Notes under the pieces: generated by a model | The model's database searches: none | The model's input: only the letters and a program-made list of their open reading frames with translations | What the model was told of the DNA's origin: nothing | From: Firmicutes bacterium UBA2598 | GTDB lineage: Bacteria > Bacillota > PH28-bin88 | Direction: 5' to 3' | DNA: 19,146 nt | Assembly: GCA_002339345.1 (NCBI GenBank) | Contig: DDKM01000058.1 | Location: forward strand, 1 to 19,146 | Shown here: positions 1 through 5,491 of the stretch, in pieces | Numbering within the stretch: the first letter of the stretch is position 1 | Layout of the letters: the number at the start of each line of letters is the position of its first letter | Translations under genes and position numbers: made by a program

Positions 1-1
1 A

Positions 2-268
2 CCCCTCTTTACACCCATTGCGGTCAAATTGGGGCTGGATCCCGTCTGGTTTGCCATGATGATTATCGTGGTGATGCAGACTTCCTTCCTTACCCCACCC
101 TTTGCTTACGCCATTTTCTACTTAAAGGGCATTGCGCCGCCGGAAATCCAAACAGGCCACATTTATCGCGGTGTGGTGCCCTTTATCCTGCTGCAGTTTG
201 TGGGTGTTGCCCTGCTAGCCATCTTCCCCCAGCTGATTCTCTGGTTACCCAGCCTGATGGGTAAATAA
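2..268 (+). CDS. TRAP transporter large permease (DctM family), C-terminal end
   Basis: The gene enters from the left edge, so only the last 88 residues or so are visible, ending at a TAA. The visible part is very hydrophobic, with two or three membrane helices. It contains the stretch TSFLTPPFAYAIFYLKG followed by IYRGVVPFILLQ, which is typical of the C-terminus of the 12-TM large membrane subunit of tripartite ATP-independent periplasmic transporters, especially the mannitol/chloroaromatic-like subgroup. In the family this subunit uses a sodium or proton gradient to import organic acids delivered by a periplasmic binding protein. The small permease and binding protein would be expected upstream, outside the window, so the substrate cannot be judged. 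A strong hairpin follows at once, so this is the last gene of its operon. Confidence 0.88.
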   Translation, partial: PLFTPIAVKLGLDPVWFAMMIIVVMQTSFLTPPFAYAIFYLKGIAPPEIQTGHIYRGVVPFILLQFVGVALLAIFPQLILWLPSLMGK

Positions 269-290
269 AAAGTCAATCCCCCCCTCCGTT

Positions 291-328
291 ACGAAACCCC
301 CTGACCCAAATTGGGTAGGGGGTTTCGT
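291..328. terminator. Rho-independent, probably bidirectional terminator
   Basis: A perfect 11-bp stem, ACGAAACCCCC (291-301) with GGGGGTTTCGT (318-328), encloses an inner ACCC/GGGT pairing. It lies between the TAA of the TRAP gene on the plus strand and the TAA of the DUF1540 gene on the minus strand. The plus-strand exit is only moderately T-rich (GCTTGTT), so it may act partly as a convergent insulator. Confidence 0.75.
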
Positions 329-340
329 GCTTGTTCAGCA

Positions 341-589
341 TTACTGTTGTCGCCTGATGCCATCGGCATTAATTTGTCTGGAATTGGCAGGGACGAAGGT
401 CTTGCAGCAGGACTCCATGCACGACTGCACCGGGGTAGGCGGGAACTGGGTGGTCTGGGTGGCGTCCAGGCGGTCCGGATACTGATTGGCTGAACTGTCA
501 GAGGTGATCATGATCTCATTGGCCTCGCACTTGTTCCCCTGGGCCCAGTAGTGGCAGTTATTTACACTGCAATGAATGTGCTGGTTCAA
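341..589 (-). CDS. DUF1540 domain protein
   Basis: A small cysteine-rich protein of 82 residues if translation begins at the TTG at 589. That TTG is preceded by GGGAG at good spacing. The longer reading from GTG at 604 (87 residues) has no ribosome binding site. The N-terminal CSVNNCHYWAQGNKC block, followed by a conserved EI..TSD segment, is the DUF1540 signature. Cysteines lie at about 7, 12 and 21, with a second group at 57, 61 and 62, suggesting a small metal-binding fold. The family is widespread in spore-forming Firmicutes and its role is unknown. The gene lies 105 nt downstream of the coat-like gene on the same strand and ends at the shared terminator. Confidence 0.85.
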   Translation of the reverse strand: MNQHIHCSVNNCHYWAQGNKCEANEIMITSDSSANQYPDRLDATQTTQFPPTPVQSCMESCCKTFVPANSRQINADGIRRQQ

Positions 590-612
590 AATCGCATCTC
601 CCACAATTTTTT

Positions 613-642
613 ATTAGTTTTGCCGGGAATGGGAAAACTAAT
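613..642. repeat. AT-rich inverted repeat in the leader of the DUF1540 gene
   Basis: ATTAGTTTT (613-621) and AAAACTAAT (634-642) form perfect 9-bp arms around a 12-nt spacer. In the direction of the DUF1540 gene the hairpin is followed by an A-run rather than a T-run, so it is not a normal terminator for the upstream minus-strand genes. It could be an operator or an mRNA leader structure. Confidence 0.5.
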
Positions 643-694
643 CTTCACACCTGTTGGCAAGTTTGGCAGCCTTTCGCCTGTGGTACAAAGGTCG

Positions 695-901
695 TTAGGG
701 CTGCCGGCCATATTTTTTGAGCATTTCCGCCACCTTTTTCTGGGAATTCAGCGAAGCTGCAGCCATTTGGGCAAACACATGGCGGACCGAGTCATCGTGG
801 GCTTCGGTGGCGAACAGAGAGTAGCCGGCCACCGCCGCCGAAGCGGACATCTCGTAATCATGCAGCATTTGGATGTCGGTCATTTTTTCGGTAATGTTCA
901 T
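695..901 (-). CDS. Small helical protein, coat F/ferritin-like (tentative)
   Basis: A 68-residue protein starting at an ATG preceded by a G-rich ribosome binding site (GGGGGG, about 7 nt away). It reads as two amphipathic helices: a first around MLHDYEMSASAAVAGYSLFA and a second around VRHVFAQMAAASLNSQKKVAEML. This helix-turn-helix-pair pattern resembles half of the small four-helix CotF-like spore coat proteins and ferritin-like helices. That resemblance is weak and should be treated as a hint only. It follows the 67-residue gene by 13 nt on the same strand, so the two are surely co-transcribed. Confidence 0.65.
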   Translation of the reverse strand: MNITEKMTDIQMLHDYEMSASAAVAGYSLFATEAHDDSVRHVFAQMAAASLNSQKKVAEMLKKYGRQP

Positions 902-914
902 ACACAGCCCCCCA

Positions 915-1118
915 TCAAAGTTTTTCCAAGGCAGCCATAAATTTTTCCTGGCTTTTTTGCAGGACCTTGGCCTCTTCCAGGAAAAAGGTCTTTATCTCGG
1001 AGCTGTCCGCCAGAGCGGCGTACATTCTGCACTTGGCCGTAGCGGTGTCGGCTTCAATGATCGCCCTGTGCAGCATGTTTTCTGTGAGAATTTTTTCCAC
1101 ACTTTCCGGTGAGATCAT
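915..1118 (-). CDS. Small helical protein of unknown function
   Basis: A 67-residue protein. The start is the ATG at 1118, which has GGGAGG 8 nt upstream. The longer reading from 1157 would overlap the upstream gene and ignores that site. The sequence (ENMLHRAIIEADTATAKCRMYAAL, then FFLEEAKVLQKSQEKFMAALEKL) predicts a two-helix hairpin similar in size and style to its downstream neighbour. The pair may be paralogues or partners in one helical bundle. I do not recognise the family. It lies between a membrane protein (13-nt gap) and the coat-like protein (13-nt gap) on the minus strand, which suggests one transcript of three genes. Confidence 0.65.
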   Translation of the reverse strand: MISPESVEKILTENMLHRAIIEADTATAKCRMYAALADSSEIKTFFLEEAKVLQKSQEKFMAALEKL

Positions 1119-1131
1119 CTTTGATGCCTCC

Positions 1132-1584
1132 CTATAGTTTAATTTCCGTGTGGACATACCTGGTAAAAACCCAGGCAGCTATAGCACCCCAAATGACATC
1201 CCGCAAAAGGTACTTCAGCGGTACCAGGGCATCTACCGGGAACCGGTTCCAGCCCAGCCACATCGGCTGGATCACAGTGATGACCACAAACCACCATGTT
1301 ATCAGGAGGACCACACCCTTTAGGATGGCGTAGTCATTGCCGGTAGCCCTTAGGGTATAGGCCACTACCAGACCAAGGCCAGCGCCGATGACCAGGTCCA
1401 TGATGAAACCCATCACATACCACAGCCAGGTGCCTTTCATGGCCTGGGGGTAAATGATGGAGGCCGCCACATCGATATAGGTGAACTTGAAAAAACCGAT
1501 CCAGAGCATGAGATGACCAAATATCCACAGAGCAACGGTTGCTACCATTCCGCTTAAGATTCCGCCAGTGAAAGTGTCTTTCAA
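1132..1584 (-). CDS. Four-helix integral membrane protein, unknown function
   Basis: A 150-residue protein starting at TTG, chosen because GGAGG lies 7 nt upstream. Four hydrophobic segments are visible at about residues 8-30, 52-78, 86-107 and 122-142. The first begins with a GGxxSGMVAT glycine-rich turn, similar in style to YqhR and other small membrane proteins of Firmicutes. I see no catalytic or metal-binding motif. It is the first gene of a three-gene minus-strand set whose next two products are small helical proteins, so a membrane or cell-envelope role, perhaps during sporulation, is possible but unproven. Confidence 0.7.
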   Translation of the reverse strand: MKDTFTGGILSGMVATVALWIFGHLMLWIGFFKFTYIDVAASIIYPQAMKGTWLWYVMGFIMDLVIGAGLGLVVAYTLRATGNDYAILKGVVLLITWWFVVITVIQPMWLGWNRFPVDALVPLKYLLRDVIWGAIAAWVFTRYVHTEIKL

Positions 1585-1768
1585 AGATATCCCTCCCCCC
1601 CCGAAGAATATATTAAGGCTATTGGTTATTATGGGTTCAGCCAGTGGCTGTTATGCCTTTAATTCTGAACCACGTTCATGCCGCCTGGCTTTTACCCCTT
1701 TTCCCATGACCGGCAAGCTGGTAAGATATTGCTATCCCCCGGTTGAACGGCTGCGGGCTGTGCGAGCC

Positions 1769-1777
1769 TGGTATGCT
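1769..1777 (+). promoter_or_regulatory. Possible extended -10 promoter element for the DUF2889 gene
   Basis: TGGTATGCT reads as a TGn extension plus a 4/6 match to TATAAT, about 40 nt before the gene start. No convincing -35 is at the right distance. The rest of the 233-nt divergent spacer (1585-1817) shows no other clear signal. Confidence 0.3.
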
Positions 1778-1817
1778 ACATTGGTGAACAGGATTTTTTC
1801 GTGACAGGAGGAAGGGT

Positions 1818-2639
1818 ATGGGTATTTTTAGCCGCTACTGGCTTATTTCCGTCACCCGCCAGAGCCAGTATGCCCTGGCCGCCCATGTCCATTACATGGA
1901 CCCGGACCGTGAAATGGTAGCAGGTTTGGAGGCAGGAGTGGATGATTTTGTCATTACCAAGGCCTGGGTGGATGGATGCCGCAGCAGCAAAGGAGATTTG
2001 CCTATGGGCCACCAGGAGGTACCCTTGCAGGGGGTGGTGGCTTACCTGGGATCCGGACCGTCTATCCGGTCCGCCCTGGCCGGCGATTCCACCGGGCTGT
2101 GGGCAGAGGCCTTTTTGGAGGGGGTGAAGGGGGTCATCCAGGCGGAAACCTTTTTGTACCGGGAGCGGGGTTATCCATCCATGGCGGCATACGAGGATTA
2201 CTTCTGGCGCGACTTTGCCCGTACCTGTGTTTACTACAGCCACCCGGAGGCGGAGTCTCCGCCCTTTTCCGCCGGCCTGGTCCATCACCAAAGGGACTGC
2301 CAGTTGTTTACCAGGCACCGCTTTGCCCTGGTCCGGTCTGAGGGCGGCCAACATATGCTCACATTAGGCTTGAGCGACTCCTTCCATGAAATGGGGATCA
2401 GCCTTACGGTGGATGGCGCTGGCCGGATCCAGCAGGCATCCGGTCACAGCCGCCGGGTGCCCGGCCCCATCTGTCGCCGGGTGGAGAACAGCTTCCCCCG
2501 GATGGTCGGCATGGTCCTGGCTCCGGAATGGCGTAAGCCCTTGATGGAAACCGCCGGTGGGCCGGAGGGATGTACCCATATGGCGGATTTGATGCAGGAG
2601 GCGGTTCGGGTCTTCGGCCTGGCCTGTGGTAATGGCTAA
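1818..2639 (+). CDS. DUF2889 domain protein
   Basis: A 273-residue soluble protein starting at ATG with AGGAGG 6 nt upstream. The DUF2889 pattern is visible in the second half. There is a block resembling 'h..GISLTVDGAGRIQQA', then a PICRR segment (about residues 225-230) and a C-terminal GGPEGCTHMADLMQEAV block (about 246-262). The Cys-Thr-His trio in that block is the most conserved feature of the family as I recall it. The biochemical role of DUF2889 is unknown. A second block of the family type (HVHYMDPDREMVAGLEA) appears near the N-terminus, so the protein may contain two related halves. It is followed after about 100 nt by a radical SAM gene on the same strand. Confidence 0.85.
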   Translation: MGIFSRYWLISVTRQSQYALAAHVHYMDPDREMVAGLEAGVDDFVITKAWVDGCRSSKGDLPMGHQEVPLQGVVAYLGSGPSIRSALAGDSTGLWAEAFLEGVKGVIQAETFLYRERGYPSMAAYEDYFWRDFARTCVYYSHPEAESPPFSAGLVHHQRDCQLFTRHRFALVRSEGGQHMLTLGLSDSFHEMGISLTVDGAGRIQQASGHSRRVPGPICRRVENSFPRMVGMVLAPEWRKPLMETAGGPEGCTHMADLMQEAVRVFGLACGNG

Positions 2640-2738
2640 GACTTCCGGCTATCTACAGGACTGGGTCCCACGACAAAGACAAAAAGGGAAATCTGCCCAT
2701 GGGGGCAGCTATACATCAACTTTGCGAAGGTGGGGGCT

Positions 2739-3605
2739 ATGCAATACCATATGCCGTTATACCGGCCTCCCAGTGAGGCGGACAGTCTGATCTTGCAGGT
2801 AACCCTGGGCTGTGCCCACAATGCCTGTACTTTCTGTTCCATGTATAAGGGTAAAACTTTCCGGGTGAAGGACTGGCCGGAAATAGAGGCGGATCTGGCG
2901 GATGCCCTGCCCTGGGCAGGGCGTGTGCGCCGGGTGTTCCTGGCGGACGGGGACGCCCTGGCGGTGGATACGCCCACCCTGGGCAAATTGCTGGACCGAC
3001 TGTACCGGGACCTACCGGCCCTGGAGAGGGTGGGAATTTACGGCGGTCCGAAGGATATTCTGGCCAAGGGTCCAGAGGAATTGCAGTATCTGCGACAAAA
3101 GGGGCTGGGTATCATCTACCTGGGTATTGAAAGCGGAAGCGGTAGGATACTGGCGGATGTCCGCAAGGGTGTCCCACCCGACCAGATGGTGGAAGCAGGC
3201 CGCATGGTGGTGGATGCCGGTATCCTGTTGTCCGCCACCGTCATCCTTGGCTTGGGAGGCACGGATGCTTGGGAGGAGCACGCAGTGGAAACCGCCCATG
3301 TGGTTAGTGCCATCAATCCCCACTACCTGGGAGCCCTGACCCTGATGCTGGAGCATACCGCCCCGTTGCTACGCCAGGTGGAAAAGGGAGACTTCAAGCT
3401 GCAGTCACCGGCAGGAATAGCGGCGGAGATGCGCTTGATGCTGCAGCATTTTGACCTGTCTGGTTGTGTCTTCCGCAGCAACCATGCTTCCAATTACCTG
3501 GTACTGAAGGGTGTGCTCAACCGAGACCGGGACCGGCTAATCCAACAATTGGACCATGCCTTAGCAGCTGGTGCCTTCCGGCCGGAGGGCTGGCGCGGAT
3601 TGTGA
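2739..3605 (+). CDS. Radical SAM protein (Elp3/MiaB-like fold)
   Basis: A 288-residue protein. ATG 2739 fits the GAAGG/GGTGGGGG ribosome-binding stretch; a GTG lies 9 nt earlier. The [4Fe-4S]-SAM cluster motif is at residues 25-33 as C-AHNA-C-TF-C, that is Cx4CxxC instead of the usual Cx3CxxC. Further family signatures are RPPSEADSL at the start, FLADGDAL (about 68-75), GIYGGPKD, LGIESGSGRIL and the late CVFRSNHASNYLVLKG. I recall homologues with the same CxHNxCTFCSMY spacing, so this looks like a family trait, not a mutation. The substrate is unknown. The preceding 100 nt contain a small CTGCCC/GGGCAG hairpin (2693-2708). Confidence 0.88.
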   Translation: MQYHMPLYRPPSEADSLILQVTLGCAHNACTFCSMYKGKTFRVKDWPEIEADLADALPWAGRVRRVFLADGDALAVDTPTLGKLLDRLYRDLPALERVGIYGGPKDILAKGPEELQYLRQKGLGIIYLGIESGSGRILADVRKGVPPDQMVEAGRMVVDAGILLSATVILGLGGTDAWEEHAVETAHVVSAINPHYLGALTLMLEHTAPLLRQVEKGDFKLQSPAGIAAEMRLMLQHFDLSGCVFRSNHASNYLVLKGVLNRDRDRLIQQLDHALAAGAFRPEGWRGL

Positions 3606-3684
3606 ATCCTGGCCGCTCACCAGGCTCCTGTTACATGGGTGGCGGGCAATGTGATGGCGGTTACATTCCTTTCTTGCCCTTCCC

Positions 3685-3693
3685 TGGTACAAT
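3685..3693 (+). promoter_or_regulatory. Extended -10 promoter for the polyferredoxin gene
   Basis: TGGTACAAT (TG-n-TACAAT) lies 37 nt before the ATG at 3730. No good -35 sits 17 nt upstream; TTACAT at 3661 is 21 nt away. The extended TG may compensate for this. Confidence 0.5.
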
Positions 3694-3729
3694 GAACGTA
3701 AAAACTGGTTGACCACGGGGGAGGCAAGT

Positions 3730-4743
3730 ATGGAAAAGCAAAAATGGTTGGATCGGCAGCCCATCGGAGTGTGGCGTAATGCGGTGCAGGTAGCCTTTGC
3801 CGTGTTTCTCCTGTACCTGGGCTGGCGGTTTTACCTGTTTGTCCAGCACTTTACCACCATGGGTGCGGCACCTGTGGCGGCTCGGCCGGCAGGTGTGGAG
3901 GGCTTTTTACCCATCAGTGCCTTGATGGCCTTGCGCCAGTGGGTGGGCACCGGGGTGTGGGACCCCGTTCACCCGGCGGGGTTAGCCATCTTTCTGGCCA
4001 TTCTCCTGACCGCCTTGCTGGTGAATAAGGGTTTTTGCAGCTGGTTGTGTCCCATTGGCGCCCTGTCCGAGGCCCTGAGCAGAATGGGGGTGTTCTTCTG
4101 GGGTCGGCGGTTGGTACTGCCAGTTTGGCTGGACCGGTTGCTGATGCTGCCGAAATACCTCATCCTGGGGTTTTTTGTCAAGGTGATTTTCTGGGACATG
4201 CCAATGATGGCAGTTACCGCCTTCCTGTCCGGTCCCTACAACGCCATCGCCGATGTGAAAATGCTGCAGTTCTTCCTGGATTTGAGCCCCACCGCCCTGA
4301 GCACCCTGGGAGTGCTGGCGGTATTGTCGGTGGTTTTTTATCACTTCTGGTGCCGTTACCTTTGCCCATACGGTGCATTGCTGGGGATAGTGAGCTGGCT
4401 GAGCCCCCACAAGGTGACCAGGGATGCCGAGGGATGCCTCGGCTGCCGCCGTTGTGACCGGGCCTGTCCTTCCGCCCTGGGGGTATCCAGTGTGGAACGG
4501 GTGGCCTCGGTGGAATGCACTGCCTGTCTGAGCTGTGTGGAGGCTTGTCCCCAGCCGGGAGTGCTGGCCATGACCGGACCGGGCGGGAGGTGGCGGGTAA
4601 AACCCCAACTGTATCCATTGCTCCTTTTGGCCGTTTTCCTGAGTGTGGTGCTGCTGGCCAAGGCCACCGGCCGCTGGGAAACGGTGTTGACGGCGGAGGA
4701 CTACTATTACCTTATCCCCCGGGCCAAGTTCTTCGGCCACTGA
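3730..4743 (+). CDS. NapH/CcoG-like membrane-bound 4Fe-4S polyferredoxin
   Basis: A 337-residue protein. The start ATG has GGGGGAGG 6 nt upstream; an earlier TTG at 3709 lacks a site. A first membrane helix covers about residues 17-38 and further helices lie near 84-100, 138-157, 190-207 and 294-311. Two membrane-face CxxxCP motifs are present (C103/C107 and C208/C212). They are followed by a cytoplasmic two-cluster ferredoxin domain with C236, C239, C242, C246 and C263, C266, C269, C273, all complete. The NapH/NosR/MauN-like family passes electrons between the quinone pool or periplasm and cytoplasmic partners. The gene has its own promoter and terminator and no obvious partner, so the redox route is open. 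CooF electrons from the next operon are one possibility. Confidence 0.85.
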   Translation: MEKQKWLDRQPIGVWRNAVQVAFAVFLLYLGWRFYLFVQHFTTMGAAPVAARPAGVEGFLPISALMALRQWVGTGVWDPVHPAGLAIFLAILLTALLVNKGFCSWLCPIGALSEALSRMGVFFWGRRLVLPVWLDRLLMLPKYLILGFFVKVIFWDMPMMAVTAFLSGPYNAIADVKMLQFFLDLSPTALSTLGVLAVLSVVFYHFWCRYLCPYGALLGIVSWLSPHKVTRDAEGCLGCRRCDRACPSALGVSSVERVASVECTACLSCVEACPQPGVLAMTGPGGRWRVKPQLYPLLLLAVFLSVVLLAKATGRWETVLTAEDYYYLIPRAKFFGH

Positions 4744-4774
4744 ACCAACTTGTGGGGTAATCCTCTAACGTGAA

Positions 4775-4822
4775 GGGGGCCAGACCGGTATGCCTTATGC
4801 CGACCTGCCCCCAGTAGTTTTT
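4775..4822 (+). terminator. Rho-independent terminator after the polyferredoxin gene
   Basis: GGGGGC (4775-4780) pairs with GCCCCC (4807-4812). An imperfect inner stem lies around a TGCCTTA loop, and TTTTT follows at 4818-4822. The remainder, 4823-4986, contains nothing I can assign. Confidence 0.6.
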
Positions 4823-4986
4823 CCTCTGGTCTATCTGTTCGATGGAATTGGCAATCCAGATGTGCGTTGTACAGTCTGTTTCCCGGTGCTTTTTCTCCCG
4901 CCCAGTTCTCCTAAGGGATCTTCCTCCGGCGTTTTGCACCAGGTTTCCTCTGGTCCGCCTTGTGGTAAAGTTGGGAAGTTGGGATC

Positions 4987-5310
4987 CTACCCGGCCTTGG
5001 GCAGCAGCTTCCCGTCTTCCAGCCACAGGATCCGGTGGCCGTTTCCTTGAATACGGTTGTCGTGGCTGACAATAACCACACTTTTACCCTGCTGTTTGGC
5101 CATATTAACCATTAGCCGGACTAACGTCTGCCCGGAGCGGGAATCCAGGTTAGCGGTGGGTTCATCCGCTAATACCAGTACTGGAACATTGGCTAGGGCC
5201 CGGGCGATAGCTGCCCGCTGCTTCTCCCGACCCCTTAGCTTAGCAGGCAGAAAGGCCAGGCGGTCCCCCAGCCCAAGCTCTGTAAGCCTTGTGGCAGCCG
5301 TATTTCGGGT
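4987..5310 (-). pseudogene. Truncated, decayed ABC transporter ATP-binding protein (LolD/DevA/MacB type)
   Basis: The minus-strand reading keeps the C-terminal half of an ABC ATPase. It shows the Walker B block VLVLADEPTANLD, the switch histidine in VIVSHDNR, and a final ILWLEDGKL. The Walker A motif and Q-loop are absent. The signature LSGGQQQR has decayed to LRGREKQR. Upstream of about 5310 the frame no longer resembles the family. In the family this ATPase drives FtsX/MacB-like permeases, but no permease gene is nearby. The remnant lies immediately beside the cooS control region and opposite in direction, so an ancestral rearrangement probably brought the two together. A functional protein is very unlikely. 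Confidence 0.75.
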
Positions 5311-5362
5311 AATCCTGCCCTTCTTCCCCCGCCAAGTGCAGTACCGCTTCCCCATGGGTACA

Positions 5363-5401
5363 GATGTGATCACCATCACATCCAAACATGATGTGCATCA
5401 T
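5363..5401. promoter_or_regulatory. Two tandem CRP/FNR-type operators upstream of cooS
   Basis: Dyad 1 is GATGTGAT-CACC-ATCACATC (5363-5382), with perfect 8-bp arms. It matches TGTGA-N6-TCACA exactly. Dyad 2 is ATGATG-TG-CATCAT (5388-5401). Both share the core nTGAT-N4-ATCAn and their centres (5372.5 and 5394.5) are 22 bp apart, about two helical turns. With a start site near 5436 they would sit at about -63 and -41, the standard class I and class II activator positions. Candidate proteins are CooA (CO sensor), HcpR or another CRP/FNR member. None is encoded in the window. Confidence 0.7.
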
Positions 5402-5421
5402 ATTTTCCGCTGCTCTCCCCC

Positions 5422-5430
5422 TGCTACAAT
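5422..5430 (+). promoter_or_regulatory. Extended -10 element of the cooS promoter
   Basis: TGCTACAAT (TG-n-TACAAT) sits 20 nt downstream of the second dyad and has no good -35, as expected for an activator-dependent promoter. The predicted start is near 5436-5437. Confidence 0.5.
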
Positions 5431-5434
5431 GGCT

Positions 5435-5450
5435 TTGGTTGAAAAACCAA
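5435..5450 (+). other. Small GNRA-loop hairpin in the cooS 5' leader
   Basis: TTGGTT-GAAA-AACCAA forms a perfect 6-bp stem capped by a GAAA tetraloop, close to the predicted 5' end of the transcript. A hairpin here could protect the message from 5' decay. It is followed by a 41-nt stretch before the ATG. Confidence 0.45.
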
Positions 5451-5491
5451 TGGGACAACCAAAGGTAACATTGCGAGGGGGAATGAGTGAA

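Noticed and set aside
1743..1777. TTGAAC as -35 for the TATGCT element
   Set aside because: The 23-nt spacing is too long for a sigma-A promoter.
1776..2354. 192-residue minus-strand open frame
   Set aside because: Opposite the DUF2889 gene; composition typical of an antisense shadow.
2764..2840. Radical SAM cluster motif Cx4CxxC as a possible inactivating change
   Set aside because: The same spacing is remembered from homologues with the CxHNxCTFCSMY motif, so it is treated as a family trait.
5057..5491. N-terminal extension of the CooS reading frame by 145 residues
   Set aside because: It is antisense to the ABC ATPase remnant, crosses the operators and promoter, and CooS homology begins only near the ATG at 5492.
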